A stretch of 64,000 nucleotides of DNA from Arachis hypogaea. Its lineage: Eukaryota; Streptophyta; Magnoliopsida; Fabales; Fabaceae. Positions 1 to 11,700 of the stretch are shown one piece after another. The position numbers were made by a program, and so were the translations under genes. The notes below the pieces were generated by a model. That model ran no database searches, had not been told where the DNA came from, and saw only the letters and a program-made list of their open reading frames with translations. Numbering within the stretch: position 1 is the first letter of the stretch; every line of letters begins with the position of its first letter. The stretch lies in contig NC_092054.1 in the NCBI RefSeq assembly GCF_003086295.3, positions 18,549,878 to 18,613,877 on the forward strand, written 5' to 3'.

Positions 1-405
1 ATATCAAAATTCTCGTTTTAATTTTCTCTATCATATTAAGTCATAAAAATCACATTTCTAATTTTTTTAAAATAAATTTTAATTTGTGGATTGATTATTC
101 ATTAATTAACCAGGTTTTACATTAGTAAGGTCGAAATAGTTAGTTAAGTCCGTTTTAATACTATATCTAGTCAACAGCAACAACCAATAAACACAACAAG
201 CATAATATTAAAGAACTTAGAAAATCAAGCACAACACATACAAAATTACAAGAATACACAACACAAAATATATGCACAAATAATCATGATGCATGTCTAT
301 ATCTAGTGTAGGCAATGAGTTCATCTGTCGGTTTCTACTCGCTCCGACACTATCCAGTACTAGTTCCGGACATGGCTTTCCACTTGGCACAACTCCTTTG
401 AGCAA
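1..405. other. AT-rich sequence, no gene recognised
   Basis: The sequence is AT-rich with short A and T runs. The only open frame of any size is a 63-codon minus-strand frame without a recognisable domain, which I treat as chance. It leads into the tandem repeat that starts near 406. It may belong to the same unidentified repeat. Confidence 0.4.
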
Positions 406-575
406 CAACCTCGCCTTACAGGTATAGTTGTCTCTAACTATTAAATGCCGAACATAACTTCTATAAACAACCTTGTCTTATAGGTGTAGCTCTTTCTAAC
501 TGTTGTATGTTAAGATAATCCTTTGTAAGTAACCTTGCCTTACAGGTGCGACCCTCTATAGCCGATGTATCCGTG
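406..575. repeat. 62-bp tandem repeat, about 2.7 diverged copies
   Basis: The string CAACCTYGYCTTAYAGGT recurs at about 406, 468 and 530, a period of 62 bp. Each copy is followed by a similar TCTCTAACTRTTRWATG block, and the third copy is cut short. The copies differ by several substitutions, so this is an old short array. I recognise no gene or transposon end in it. Confidence 0.6.
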
Positions 576-1492
576 GAAAGCAACTTTTTCAGTGGAATTA
601 CCACCATATCTCTGCTCGTTCTCAACAGCAAACAATCACCTCATCCCGCTCTCAACGAAAAACAACATTCTTGCTCGTTTTCTTTTTTCTTCCATATCTT
701 TTCTCTTTCTTCAGTCTTTTACTTTATTATTTTTAATATATCAAAACATGTTCGCATTATTCACTCATCTTTTCCTTAATGTTGTATGAAAAAAGAATTA
801 TAAGATTCTTAATATAACTCTGTATTTTCTAATACTTTTAGAAAATCTTATTATTTTACTTTTCTTTCCTCACTTAATAAAAATAATTGCTTTAATAAAA
901 ATATATTACTTAAATAAGTATAAATGCAATAATATTAAAAAAGCATTAATATTTTAATATATCTATTTTTAATATCCAAAAACTTGTTTTGTTAAGACTT
1001 TAGTATTAAACTTTTAAAAGTTATACTTCAAAGGTCAAACTTTTAAGTATTTTATTCTTAACCTAACTTTTTTTTAGAAAATTACTAGTATATAATGTTT
1101 CAAAATACATAAATAATAATCATAATACCAGAGTAATAGTATTTTTTTTATTGTCCAAAACTTATTAACTTGAACTTTAAATAATCTTATTACTCAAAAT
1201 TTATTAACTTAAACTTTATTATTAAGCCTTTATAAATTATTCTGTATGTTTGAGATTTTTAAAAAATTTATATTTTTATCCCAACATTATTTCTAAATTA
1301 CTAAAATATCCTTACATATATTATAATTAGTAAAATAATCTTGCATCTTTTATAAAATACCCATTTTATTCATAAATTTCTTAATTATTACCTAAAATAC
1401 CCCAAAATTTATATAATTATAAAACTACGATTTTTATTCAATTACTATTTAAATCTCAAAAATAAATTTTATTTCCATGATTATATATAACT
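576..1492. other. AT-rich intergenic DNA
   Basis: Over 900 bp of very AT-rich sequence with many homopolymer runs and no coding frame that resembles a known family. Two overlapping plus-strand frames near 546-789 are low-complexity Phe/Ser-rich readings and are not supported. I see nothing else here. Confidence 0.5.
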
Positions 1493-1670
1493 GGTTTAAT
1501 TAATCTGTTGGTCACTATAATTTCGCGAAATTTTTAATTAAGTCCTTATACTTTTTTCCTTTTAATTGAGTCCTTGCACCAAAATTTTTTTTAATTGGAT
1601 CTCTACACTTTTTTTTTCTTTTATTTGGGTCCCTACACCAATTTTTTTTTTTAGTTAGGTCCCTATAAAC
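1493..1670. mobile_element. Truncated Mutator-type MITE (half copy)
   Basis: This segment starts GGTTTAATTAATCTGTTGG and repeats the series 'AATTRRGTCCYTAYAC + poly-T' seen in the complete element at 53643-53952. It matches the right half of that element read in reverse complement, up to the GGTCCCTATAAA block, then stops. The second inverted-repeat half is missing. With only one terminus no TSD can be checked. Confidence 0.7.
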
Positions 1671-1699
1671 TACACTTTTTTTTCCTTTTATTCTATGTG

Positions 1700-2262
1700 A
1701 CACCTTAGTTCTCTATGCCATTCTTAATAAAGCTGAAATCTCTTTTGCAGATCTTATGATGCATCATATGTATGATTGCATCAAAAGTGATAAAAATATT
1801 TCACAACCATATGACATATTTTTAACTTATTTCTTTGAGCATATTGGTGTTGACCTGAACAATGAGACCCAAAAGAATAAAATTTTATCTCTTAAATACG
1901 GTGATGCAGTCAAACAGACAAAAAAAAAGAACTAAGACTGTCAAAGATACGATTATGGAAGAATAAGAAGATAAAAGTATCCTTTCTCCGTCAGTTACTG
2001 GTACATCAACTTCCAATAAGTACTTGGTAAATGGTATTGACAAAGATATGTTGCAAGAATTTGTAAACCTTACCAAGCAAATAATCAACTCTAGTTAACA
2101 AGCTAGAAAACTTGCAATTCAAAAAAAAATTCGTTGAGAAAATCTCAAAGCAGAGTTGAAGTACTTTTAAAGTACTTTGAATCGTTGGAAGACGATCAAA
2201 CGATGTATGAGCATGAAGAAGAAGACATTCTGGGAACCGAGGATGAGGAATCTGATGTCTAG
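1700..2262 (+). pseudogene. Sirevirus-like envelope-type / plant transposon protein remnant
   Basis: Reading the plus strand from about 1700 gives a stretch containing ILNKAEISFADLM, YDIFLTYFFEHIGVDL and a Lys-rich tail. This resembles the 'putative plant transposon protein' domain encoded after pol in Sirevirus-type Copia elements. The frame is broken by stops and shifts after about 1930. A later piece, near 2180-2262, ends in an acidic EEEDILGTEDEESDV tail, as is usual for this protein. The downstream order (G-rich tract, then LTR-like DNA) supports a Copia 3' end. Family identity is from memory of the motif pattern. The gene is not functional. Confidence 0.5.
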
Positions 2263-2958
2263 CTCCTTGTTGATACTAATGCACATGAAAAACTATTTCT
2301 GATGTTTCACTTATGTTACTTTGATACTTCTCATTCTATTTGGATAATTGTAATAGATTAGACAATTGACTCTGAACTGATTGCACTATTGATTTGCATT
2401 TGGACACTTAACATATTTTGTGCAGGGACTACTAACTCTCCTTGATAACAAAAGGGGGAGAGAGTGAAAAAAGATGAATTGTTGCTTTTGTTTTAAAATG
2501 AATTGTTTGGTTAACTCATGAACTAATGGGCTGCTGTGCCGCTGTTTTAGCATGATTTACTTGTGAATAATTGACACTGATTGTTTGAGGTTGTTGTTCT
2601 ATTTTAAAAGTATTGCTTGCAGTTCTGTTTGATAATTTTTTTATCAATATTAAGCTATTAGTTGAAGCTAAATGATTGTTTTGTTTAGATTAATAGCCTT
2701 ATAAATATTTGTTAATGATCAGGCTGACTCATTCAGTGCGTAAAACTGATTAAAATAGTTTTTGGATGTATGACATTATTATCATGTAAACTATGTTGAT
2801 CACAGCTTGAAAAATATAAATATTTAGGGAGAGCCAAGTAAATAAAAGAAAGGAGAAGTTCACATCAAAAATTGCACCAACAAAGGAAAGTTCACTAAAA
2901 CTCTTCTTATTTCTTTTGTTTTAATTTATTTTATAATATTTGTCATCAAAAGAGAGAT
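2263..2958 (+). other. Sirevirus-like 3' non-coding region with polypurine tracts
   Basis: This follows the acidic tail of the envelope-type remnant and carries AAAAGGGGGAGAGAG at about 2450 and CATCAAAAGAGAGAT just before 2959. Repeated G-rich tracts between the last ORF and the 3' LTR are typical of Sireviruses. No coding frame is supported. Confidence 0.45.
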
Positions 2959-4330
2959 TGTTGAGTTTAAAGAATTAATGATAATTAATTGATGATGACC
3001 AAATATTAATTATTGGGTTAAAAGTCTAATTATATGTGTGATTAGTTTGTTAATTGTGCATAAATTAATAGAAAACAAAACAGGTCCAATAACAAGATTC
3101 AGGCCCACATACACTCATGGCTCAAGGGAATATTTGTTGATTACACTAATAATTTCCCATTAGAAACAAAAGCAAACATTAGGCCAAATCAAAAGGATTG
3201 AATAACAAGCAAAGTCTTTAAATGATTCGGCCCAGAAAATTTAAAGATGAGCCAAGCCCATGTTCATATCATTTAACTCATTCATGGCCCATGGGATGAG
3301 TTACCATCAAGGGAAGGAAGATTCACTTCCATCTGAACCAAAACACAAAGTAATTGAACCAGTTCTCTCTCTTCTCTTCGTCTCTCTCTTCTCTCTCACC
3401 CACGTGAAGCATTTCAAAAAGTAAAGCAAGAAAAAAGAAATTTGTTTAGGATTTGAATCAAAGATGAAAAATGGATTACCAAAATCAAGCAAGAAGAAGA
3501 AAGTTAATTAGTTAGAACACTAAGTAAAGATCAAATTTGAAGGCTACAAAATAGTAAACTGAAGATTATATGGAGCACTGCTACAAATCATGGGACAAGA
3601 AAGAAACTTGGAGGCAAAGCACAAATGAATAGCTCAAATCTTTGAAGAAATTTGAAAAAGGATGAAAGAGAAGATGGTAGGTATGTATGCATGTAAGGTT
3701 CAATCACTACTCTATCTCTCTTCTACGTCGCTGCTGCTGCTGAATTGGGAGAAGAAGAAATCAAAGTTGCTGAAGCTAAGTCTCAAGCTTTAGAAATTTT
3801 ACTCCTCTATTAAAGGGATAAACAGTCAGAGGTTGATTCAAGCAATGAGAGCATAAAGTTTGGGTTTTCATATCTTACAAAACTATACCTTCTTCTCCTT
3901 CATGATTCTCTATTGAGTATTCCGCTTTCTCAATTTTATCTTTCTTTGTTTCAATGAAAAAAGGCATTAATGTGAGGAATTAAGAAAAAACCATTGAGAG
4001 AAATGACAAAAAGAGTTAGACTTGGAGAAAAGCCAAATATTTATTTCAAATATTCTTTGTACATTTTTTTGTTTTGTTTTTATGATCCTAAAGAGATTCT
4101 CTTACTAAGTTGGATGAGCACTTAGTAGTTGAAAATCTAGGAAGTGAACTAGTCAAATCTAGCTTAGGTAGAAGCTGGGTTTTGTCCCAAATAGAATTGA
4201 GTTGAATCCTAGAAAAATTGGTGAATGTAATCTTTGTTAAAGATATTGAAAATTCCATTATTATTATGGTGAAGGTTGGATGTATGCTACATTGCACAAA
4301 GTGGTTGAATAAGAATATATGGTTGGGTCA
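2959..4330 (+). repeat. Sirevirus-like 3' LTR, right end unresolved (to about 4330-4600)
   Basis: The left edge is TGTTGAGTTTAAAG directly after a purine tract, the normal Copia PPT/LTR junction. The stretch around 4210-4310 (TGTAATCTTTG, a short stem around AATTCCATTATTATTATGG, then GGATGTATGCTACATTGCAC) resembles the R/U5 part of legume Sirevirus LTRs. I cannot find a CA end or a primer-binding site, so the right boundary is a guess. Sequence from 4331 to 4628 is unassigned and probably belongs here. Confidence 0.4.
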
Positions 4331-4628
4331 CTCTTCCTTCTCTGATTTGATTCTAGTTTTATTTTCTAAGAGACAAAATAAAATTGTCTCCTACTTATTT
4401 CATTCAGCAAGACGTCACAATAATTCTACTCTCTCACAATTTTTTTTGGCTCCTCTATTGACAAGAGGCAAAATAAAAATGTTTTCTGAGTTTTCAACTA
4501 GAGTAAACTTAACTGATTCTCTATATTCTATCCAGTTTAAAGTAAAAGCAAGCAAAGCAAAAAAAGAGGTTTAGATTCAATTTTCCTTCTCTAATCCACT
4601 AATAACCATCAAAGCAAAGTTTAGAGTC

Positions 4629-4924
4629 TTGATTGTTGTGTTTTCCCAATTGATTTGGATTCAAACTCTCCTGACTGAACTCAAACAACCTTGTAAGATA
4701 TCCCCGACAGTCTTCTGTAACAATATGTCATCAGTTCTCTTAGCTTACAATCCAATCTTGCATGAGAGGACAATATATTTTGAGTTAAATATTTATTTTG
4801 TAAGAAATCGAATTATATAAAGATTGGTGGATATATTCCTGGTTCAGAATAGGTTGCTGATATAATGACTAAACCTCTATCGCAAGCTCTCTTCGACAAG
4901 TCGAAAGCAAACTCAGAATTGTAG
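4629..4924 (+). pseudogene. Copia RNase H C-terminal remnant
   Basis: The frame reads WIQTLLTELKQPCKISPTVF, then NMSSVLLAYNPILHERT, and after an in-frame stop near 4850 continues with VADIMTKPLSQALFDKSK. This is the standard end of Ty1/Copia pol, in the order: RNase H 'CDN..A..L..NP..H.RTKH' region, 'VRE' region, 'ADIXTKPLS' tail. The usual CDN has become CNN, so a catalytic Asp is lost. About 27 bp after the coding end lies the LTR at 4952, the expected arrangement for a Copia 3' end. Confidence 0.8.
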
Positions 4925-4951
4925 TAAAGCCTCCCTGAGTTAGTGGGAAGA

Positions 4952-5203
4952 TGTGAGAGAGACTACAAAGTTAGTTATAGTAGTTAACTTATAGTTGTGG
5001 TAGTTGTATTGGTATAGGAGTTAGTTATATCAGATAACTAACATCTATTATAAATAGATTCTACACTGCTGTACAAATTATCAATTAATCATCAATACAT
5101 TTTAGTTCAGTTCTTACACTCACAAATCTCTCTTCTTTCTCTCTGTCTCGGCTTGCTCTACAAGCTTTCTTTCTTCTTTTCTTTCTTTGACTAAATGTTC
5201 ACA
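4952..5203 (+). repeat. Copia LTR, 252 bp
   Basis: It begins TGTGAGAG after a purine tract (AGTGGGAAGA) and ends GTTCACA, giving TGTGA/TCACA inverted termini. A TATAAATAG box lies at about 5049-5057, with a pyrimidine-rich stretch downstream. Coding DNA for the end of pol is on its left and a primer-binding-like site on its right, so it is flanked by internal sequence on both sides. Confidence 0.7.
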
Positions 5204-5330
5204 TGATATCAAGAGTCATAAAAGATCCATAGAAAATAACATTGATATTGGAGAAAATATAGACATTACAGATAGAGGAGACATGGCAGCAAGAGTTTCG
5301 AGCTCCTCAACAAATTTCTCATTATAATCT
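5204..5330 (+). pseudogene. Copia primer-binding site and gag start remnant
   Basis: Directly after the LTR is TGATATCAAGAGTC, a decayed match to the TGGTATCAGAGC site for initiator Met-tRNA used by most plant Copia elements. At 5283 an ATG opens MAARVSSSSTNFSL and then stops. A short Ser-rich gag N-terminus is typical of Copia. The rest of gag is not visible. Confidence 0.5.
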
Positions 5331-6229
5331 TAGAATAAACCATTTGTTGTTTTATTGGTGAAAAAATTCTCAGAAAATAATTTTCTCATATGAAGACATC
5401 TTGTAATGCTCACAATCTGTGATAAAAAAAACTCGAAGACCATTTGAAAAAAGAAAAGATCCTACTTAAATATGTCTCAACTGAAGATGAAATTTTAAAA
5501 GTAGTATCCAAAATATACAAACAGTAAAAAATTGATGATTACAATATCACATCTTGATTGTTTGCATCTAATCAGAGATGGTGTGTATTACCGTATTATC
5601 GTTCTCCCTTTTCTTTGATATTAAGTATAACATTCTTACTTAGCACAATATTTTACTCAATGTATGATACTGTGATAGGTACAATATCTTTTACTCTTGA
5701 AAGTTTTGCCTAAATATACTTTGAAAGTTTTGCTGAAATATATAAGTATTATAAATTTATAATACACAGAAAGCTGGCATTCTATGGAAATTGTGAATGG
5801 ACCTCAAATTATATAAAATGTGTATTTTAGGGGGGAAAATATCATATTTTAGTTAATTATATATTTTTTATTAAAATAAAATACTTATATATATTATCAA
5901 TTTATTTATATTAAATTATTATAAAAATTTGTATGATTAAAATTTAAAAATAGTTATAAAAAAATTTGTATTTTAGCGATATGTAAAAAATAGAAAAATT
6001 AATATATCTAAAAATATTAAACATGTTAAATTTATAAAATAAAAAATGAAAAAGATTGGTTGAAGAACTGATTTGATTTATAACATTTAATTTCAAGGAC
6101 TAAACTAGGTTGTTTTATAAAATTCAAGAGCTAATATGAATCATTTATAATAATACTATATAATTATACATGAATAAATAATGTTATGATACTAGGTGTT
6201 ACTAAATTAACACATGGACAAATTATTTA
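5331..6229. other. AT-rich DNA, no gene recognised
   Basis: Continuation after the Copia fragment. No conserved frame, terminal repeat or RNA gene is visible. It becomes extremely AT-rich after 5820. Confidence 0.4.
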
Positions 6230-7120
6230 GGCTGTATTTGGTTATAGAAATATGGACACTAAGACATAAACACAGTGATATACATTTATTGTTTGTTTCA
6301 TAAGACACAGATTTTGATGGACACGTTGACACACAAACACATACAAAATATATGTATTTAGCGTCTCTCCTAAAAGTACACAATTTATGAGACACAAATA
6401 TTTACATTTTTACCCCAATTATTTTATAAAATACCAATTTTACCTTAACTATAACCCCTTTTTTTTTATCCCTTTTCTGCTCCTTCCTCTTTCTTCCCAC
6501 ATCCCTCCCCCTTCTCTCTAACATTGAACTTTGGCTCTCCTTCCATCACCGCTTCCATTGCCACCGCCAGAATCGTCGCCAACACCGCCATTGCATCCTC
6601 CTCAGTCCTCTCTTCGTCCTCTTCTTTTTCCATTCTTTGTTTTGCCCTTTTTTCCTTTACAAATGCCAGTGACACTACTGCCGGCAATTGTGCCGCCGGC
6701 TACGTCTTCATTCGTCGCTTCCGACTTACGACACTGTCGATGATGCACTTCATCTTGTAGATCTGCTCTTTTTTCTTCTTTGTTTATCATTTTCTCTTTT
6801 TGTTTTAAATTTTTTTCTTTCAAAAATGTTGTGTGTATGTAATCTTGTTTTCTTGGACGAATTTGTATTAGATTATGATTCTGTAACTTTTTTTATTTTT
6901 TTCTGAAAAAAAATTGGTGGAAGGAAGAAGATGAAAGGAACTGAGATGATGAATATAAAGGATTATATTGAGAAGGATAAAATAGACTTTTTAATGTAAT
7001 TTGTGTTCTGTCTATCACAATTGTCAAACACAAATATGTTTATGTATAATGTACATCTCTTGTTGTTCATATTTTTGTGTCTTTGTCTTAACTTTTGAGA
7101 GACAGAAACCAAATGCAGCC
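6230..7120. mobile_element. Non-autonomous PIF/Harbinger-like element, 891 bp, TSD TTA
   Basis: The ends are inverted: GGCTGTATTTGGTT at the left and the complement of GGCTGCATTTGGTT at the right, with looser similarity (GACAC, AAGACA blocks) for about 45 bp inside. TTA precedes the left end (6227-6229) and follows the right end (7121-7123), the TSD of the PIF/Harbinger superfamily. The interior has a Pro/Ser-coding, CT-rich stretch (6480-6740) and no transposase, so it depends on enzymes from elsewhere. The overlapping small frames in the CT-rich part look like low-complexity reading. Confidence 0.75.
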
Positions 7121-7123
7121 TTA

Positions 7124-7526
7124 TGTCACATAGTACCATTGTCTATAATTCTATATGGATATGCCACATGTCACTAATCAACATATCATCATTTTTTACA
7201 TATGATCAAACTATATTCTAATATATAACGTCGATAGTTGCCATCAATACGTTGTTAATAAAAAATGTTTGAAAAATTAATGTGAGTGATAGAATAAAAA
7301 TTTGAGACTGAACTGAGACAATTAAAAAATTTAAAGATAAATTTAAAATTAGAGTAAAATTTTAGAGCGTACTTTGAGACAAAACTCGCATAAATACACG
7401 ATTTTTTTAGGCTAGTCATAATACATTACATCAGCTTATTGGCATGCAATTCATGTCAGCTTGTGCTAATTATACGTATGATATGTCTTCATGTATATAT
7501 AATGATATATAGTTTTGTATATTAAA
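7124..7526. other. Flank between Harbinger-like element and element A
   Basis: About 400 bp of AT-rich sequence. Its last five bases (7527-7531, CATGG) are the left copy of the TSD of element A. No gene seen. Confidence 0.5.
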
Positions 7527-7531
7527 CATGG

Positions 7532-8368
7532 TGTTTTGTCGATTTTTTAACAAATCGATGGTGGTTCGATTCTAATAGTTTGGGAGCGAAATCAATTTCT
7601 CTGTGCGAGTACCAATTTTCTAGAAGTGCATCAAAGTGTCTTCAATTAGACTAATTTTGATAATGAAATATAAAATAAATTCGTAAAGTTGATAAATACA
7701 ATTCGGAAATTAAAGTTCTTAAATAAAAAGAAAAGCAATAACAATAAGTCAAATTCAATTGAGAGACTAATAAAAAAGAATAAAGTGCAGAAAAGTGGAA
7801 CAAAAGAATTAAAGAACACTTGAAGAATTAACTTAATTGAAATATTAAGTTTTACAGAAAAGAAAAAATAAATTGAATAAAAAAGATGGAAGGAACCCTA
7901 CAGAAAGTGTGACTCGATTGCAAACTCAGGAAATTGTTGAGACGTGAGAATGTTTAGAGTGTTCTTTTTTGTGTGTCACTGAAGTTTCCTAGTATTTATA
8001 AGTTAACCTTACATAACGGTAAATCGAATCACATTAATTACAATTAATTATAATTAAAATAAATTACAATTTTAAAACACAATCACCCTTGGTAACTGTT
8101 CCCGCTACACGATTATAGATATTCTCCATGTGATTAATTATCCACTAACCTTCTCACTTCTTTGACCACTCGACTAAATCTCCGAAAGTTCTCCTTCAAA
8201 TCGAATCTCCCTCTCGACTTAGCTTCTTCGATTTCGACAAAGTAATTGGAAACAATTTCCGCGTCAGCAACTCCCAAACTTAGCCTCCTAAGCACATTTT
8301 CTCGAAAACTCATATTTGATATTTTTTTATTTGACTATTTCTGATCGAAAATAATTTTTTGATCAACA
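7532..8368 (-). repeat. Element A 3' LTR, 837 bp
   Basis: On the plus strand it runs TGTTTTGTCGATT ... GATCAACA, so on the minus strand it is TGTTGATC...ACAAAACA with TG/CA ends. A TATA box (minus TATAAATAC) lies at 7992-8000 and recurs at 46160-46168 in the other LTR. It aligns along its length with the interrupted LTR at the other end, with scattered substitutions and a few indels. Confidence 0.9.
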
Positions 8369-8370
8369 AA

Positions 8371-8382
8371 TTGCCCCCTTAG
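8371..8382 (-). promoter_or_regulatory. Element A polypurine tract
   Basis: Minus-strand CTAAGGGGGCAA lies two bases before the 3' LTR start. It has the position and composition of a plus-strand primer tract. From here to the antisense start codon at 8705 (8383-8704) is non-coding and may hold the antisense promoter, but I can point to no clear TATA box. Confidence 0.7.
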
Positions 8383-8704
8383 ATTAATGTGGTTTCCTTT
8401 GGTATCATTATCGAAAAGCAAAGCACTTAATCAAAAAACGTCATTTTTCAAATTAATAATAATTGTCATTTAAACCTTCCATTATCACCAGTCCACTCGA
8501 CACGTCTCCCAAGAGTCACGCCTTCTCTCTCCACCATTCCATCTTCCTCAAGAAGTTACCTCCTTTTGCATTTTCTCTACAGTAACGGTTACAATAACAC
8601 TTTAAATCCACCGTTCTTACCTCCATTCAATTTTCCTGAATTCCATCATTCTCTAAGCTTTCTTTACAACCTTGAATCTCTTCACAAAACTTTTCAATCT
8701 GAGA

Positions 8705-11700
8705 ATGGCTGGCTCTTCCTCACAAATCACCTCTTCTGAAAAAGGTAAAGGCCATGCATCAATACCACCACCTCCACCAGCTCTTCGCATTCTCAATCAG
8801 ATCGATGATGAAATCATTGATGATCCTCATATTCAGTCCAATGATAATAGGATTTTAATTCCTTTCACAATCGGAACTGACACACATTGGTTCCTCGGAC
8901 CAATTGAGTCTCTGGAAAAGGTGAACAGGAAGTCTCTTTCTTTCCCAGTGCTGAAGGGGAAGATTTGCTAATAAACCAATCTTTCAATATTTCCCATTTT
9001 ATCAACCAAAAGACGTTCAGGAAAAACCCAAAAATCAACCCACGAGGATATGACTTTACAGCCTGGTACCGACGTCTCAAACCCACCAAAAGTGCCAGTT
9101 GGGGAGCTCTAGGGATTCACGAACTGCTGAGACTCTCTCATTTTTCCTTGACTACACATCCTTAGATGATCGGGGCTATTACATGCTTCTGGAACAGAAC
9201 CACCAATAATTTTCACCTTTCTTGTGGAATGATTGGAATGTCTCTTCTCGACGTAGCTGCAATCACTGGACTTCCCATCAATCTACCAGATTATACTTCT
9301 GAAATACAACCTGAACGTCAATACAACGTCATTTTGAGCAGCTCTTACAGTGATTTCATCGCCCATAACATGGGTAGAGAAGGTACCAGAATCACCGATA
9401 ATGAACATATATCTTTCCTATTCTACTGGTTAAATGCAATTCTATTTTGTTCTCGTAGCGTCCAAATGTCAAAACTTTACCTTTCTTTGGCCATACTTCT
9501 CCACGAAGGTAAAACTTTCAACCTGGCTAAGCTTCTTTTAGGGACACATCTTCGAGGAACTTGGCCAATTTGTTTGTGACCTACGAGATAACAAAATAAT
9601 AAGTGCAGGAGGCCCTCTATGGCTTCTTCAATTATGGCTCAACGCCATCTTTGAGAATTTCATGACCGAACCCGAGAGTGGTCATACTGACAAGCAGTAT
9701 ATTGAAGGGTTTCGATTATCTGCGTACAAACCCAATTTCCCAAATGCACAATCAGATGAGGATAGGTTTTGGGTTGTTTTCACCATTTTTCATTCTTGTA
9801 AAAATTTTGAGAATGAACAATTGAATTTCATTCCTTTTTTGCACCGCAACCGAGGCCCTGTCTGGTTAGATCGTTTGCTTTTTCCAAACTCATATGAAGG
9901 AAGTGAACTTGCCAAACGAAGTTGGGCACACCTATTAGCCGTTCAGGTAATCCCTACAGGATTATCTTTACAGAAAAAAGAAAAATTCAAGATAACTTTG
10001 TATGCTCCTCACCTGTCCGCCAGACAATTAGGATTTTCACAAGCCATTCCCAAACCTCAACCTCGAAACGATAACCATTTCTGTCACTTCCTTCTGACTA
10101 CCCAAGAAGACTTCGACTCTTGCCTCGCCATGAATCAACAACGTAGGGATTGTTTTAATTTCATGGAGTATGAACGCAGTTCTTATATTACCAAGTCATG
10201 TGTTGAATGGTGGGGTGCCTATTATGCTAGGTACACTCGTACCTTAGAAGAATTCAACAAACTGCAATCCAAACCGCCCCTGTTGCTGAGAGTTCTCTAA
10301 AAAGAACTCAGAAAAGGAAAGCTGAAACTGCTCAACCAACACCATCAGCGAAAAGCAGGAAAACTCCCACTAAAACTTCTCGAAAGGTAACTTTATAATT
10401 CCTTTCTTTATTTGAAACATATTTCAACTTTTGTCTTTTAAATCACACTTAATTCCGGATTTCTTATCAGTTGATACTGCTTTCATCAACTGAGAGTTTT
10501 GAGGAAATCGAATCGGCCAACAAAGACACTCCTGCCGTCTCTTTCCCATCAGAAGATATAGCCGATTCTGATTCTGGCCCTCAATTGATCCGCAGGACCA
10601 AAACTTCTCTGGTAACACGATCGTCGCTACAAACTTTACCTATTTTAACATAAAATTTAAACTCACAAATGTGTACCTTTTTGTTCTAGCCTGCCCATGT
10701 CACTCACTCAGTCACTTCTGCTGAAGAACTTAACCCATTAATTTTGCCACAGCAACATGGTCAAGAATAGTCAACGTCACACGACTCGATTCAATTTTCA
10801 GGACCCAGAGTAATTCCAGCCACTTTCCCACTTTCTTCTCACACAACACAAATAGTGGACCCAACAGCCAATCCTTTGCAACATTCCCCAGCAGAAACTC
10901 AAAGGATTGAATCGACTTTACCAGACAATCAGGTTATTCTTTCTGAAAAGAATCTAATAGTTCCTGACTCTGATTCTGCTTCCAAGGCTGCTGACACTAC
11001 CAATTCAGACTCCTCCAAATCCAAGGTTTCAGAAACTCCACCAGAATTGCAACCAACACCTTCAGACTTGGCACAACTTCAGACTCCTCCATGACCAAAA
11101 CCAAGCACATCAATTATTCCGACAACTCCATCTAGTGCTACCTTGGATGACTTGACTTCTATTTTGAATAAAATCATCCAGGGAACCAAAGTGCCAATAC
11201 CTGTTCCAGTCATCTCAAGTTTAGTTTCTACAAGACCTCCAATTGAATTGGATCCTGATACTCGGGAACAACTCCGATTGCTCATCAAGCTCTTGGATCA
11301 TCCTCCTGCCACATGGGTTAATGACACAATCCTTAATCAACTTTTAACCATCTCTTTTATGCTCCTCTTTTGAACTCCCAACCAACATTCCCAATTTTGA
11401 TTTAATTCGAGGATTTAAACAACTCATCGAAGAAAGTGTCGCATTCCATTTTCAATTCCAAGAAATTGAAAATCGAGAAGACACAGCCGTATCCAGAATT
11501 GAAAATTACCAAGCAACTGCTCAGCCAATCAAAGCTGCTCGTGACGAGTTTGATTTAAAGATTGCCCGTGCTATTTCTATCCAAGCCTTTCATGACCAAG
11601 AAGAAGCAAGGCTCGAAGCAGAATTGTCTCTAATTCAAGAACAACTCACTACTCTACGTCAAAATCGGACCACCTTGGCTAGACCTTTGGTTGCAGCTCA

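Noticed and set aside
4218..4574. 118-codon plus-strand frame
   Set aside because: No domain. It overlaps the LTR-like sequence of the Sirevirus remnant and has a composition like the surrounding AT-rich DNA.
6466..6906. Several overlapping open frames of 70-78 codons on both strands
   Set aside because: They come from a CT-rich/GA-rich low-complexity stretch inside the Harbinger-like element. No domain, and frames on both strands overlap.
7532..8368. Possibility that the A LTRs at 7532 and 45682 are two unrelated solo LTRs
   Set aside because: They share one 5-bp TSD (CATGG) on the outside only, primer site and PPT are in place inside, and gag and pol between them are collinear.
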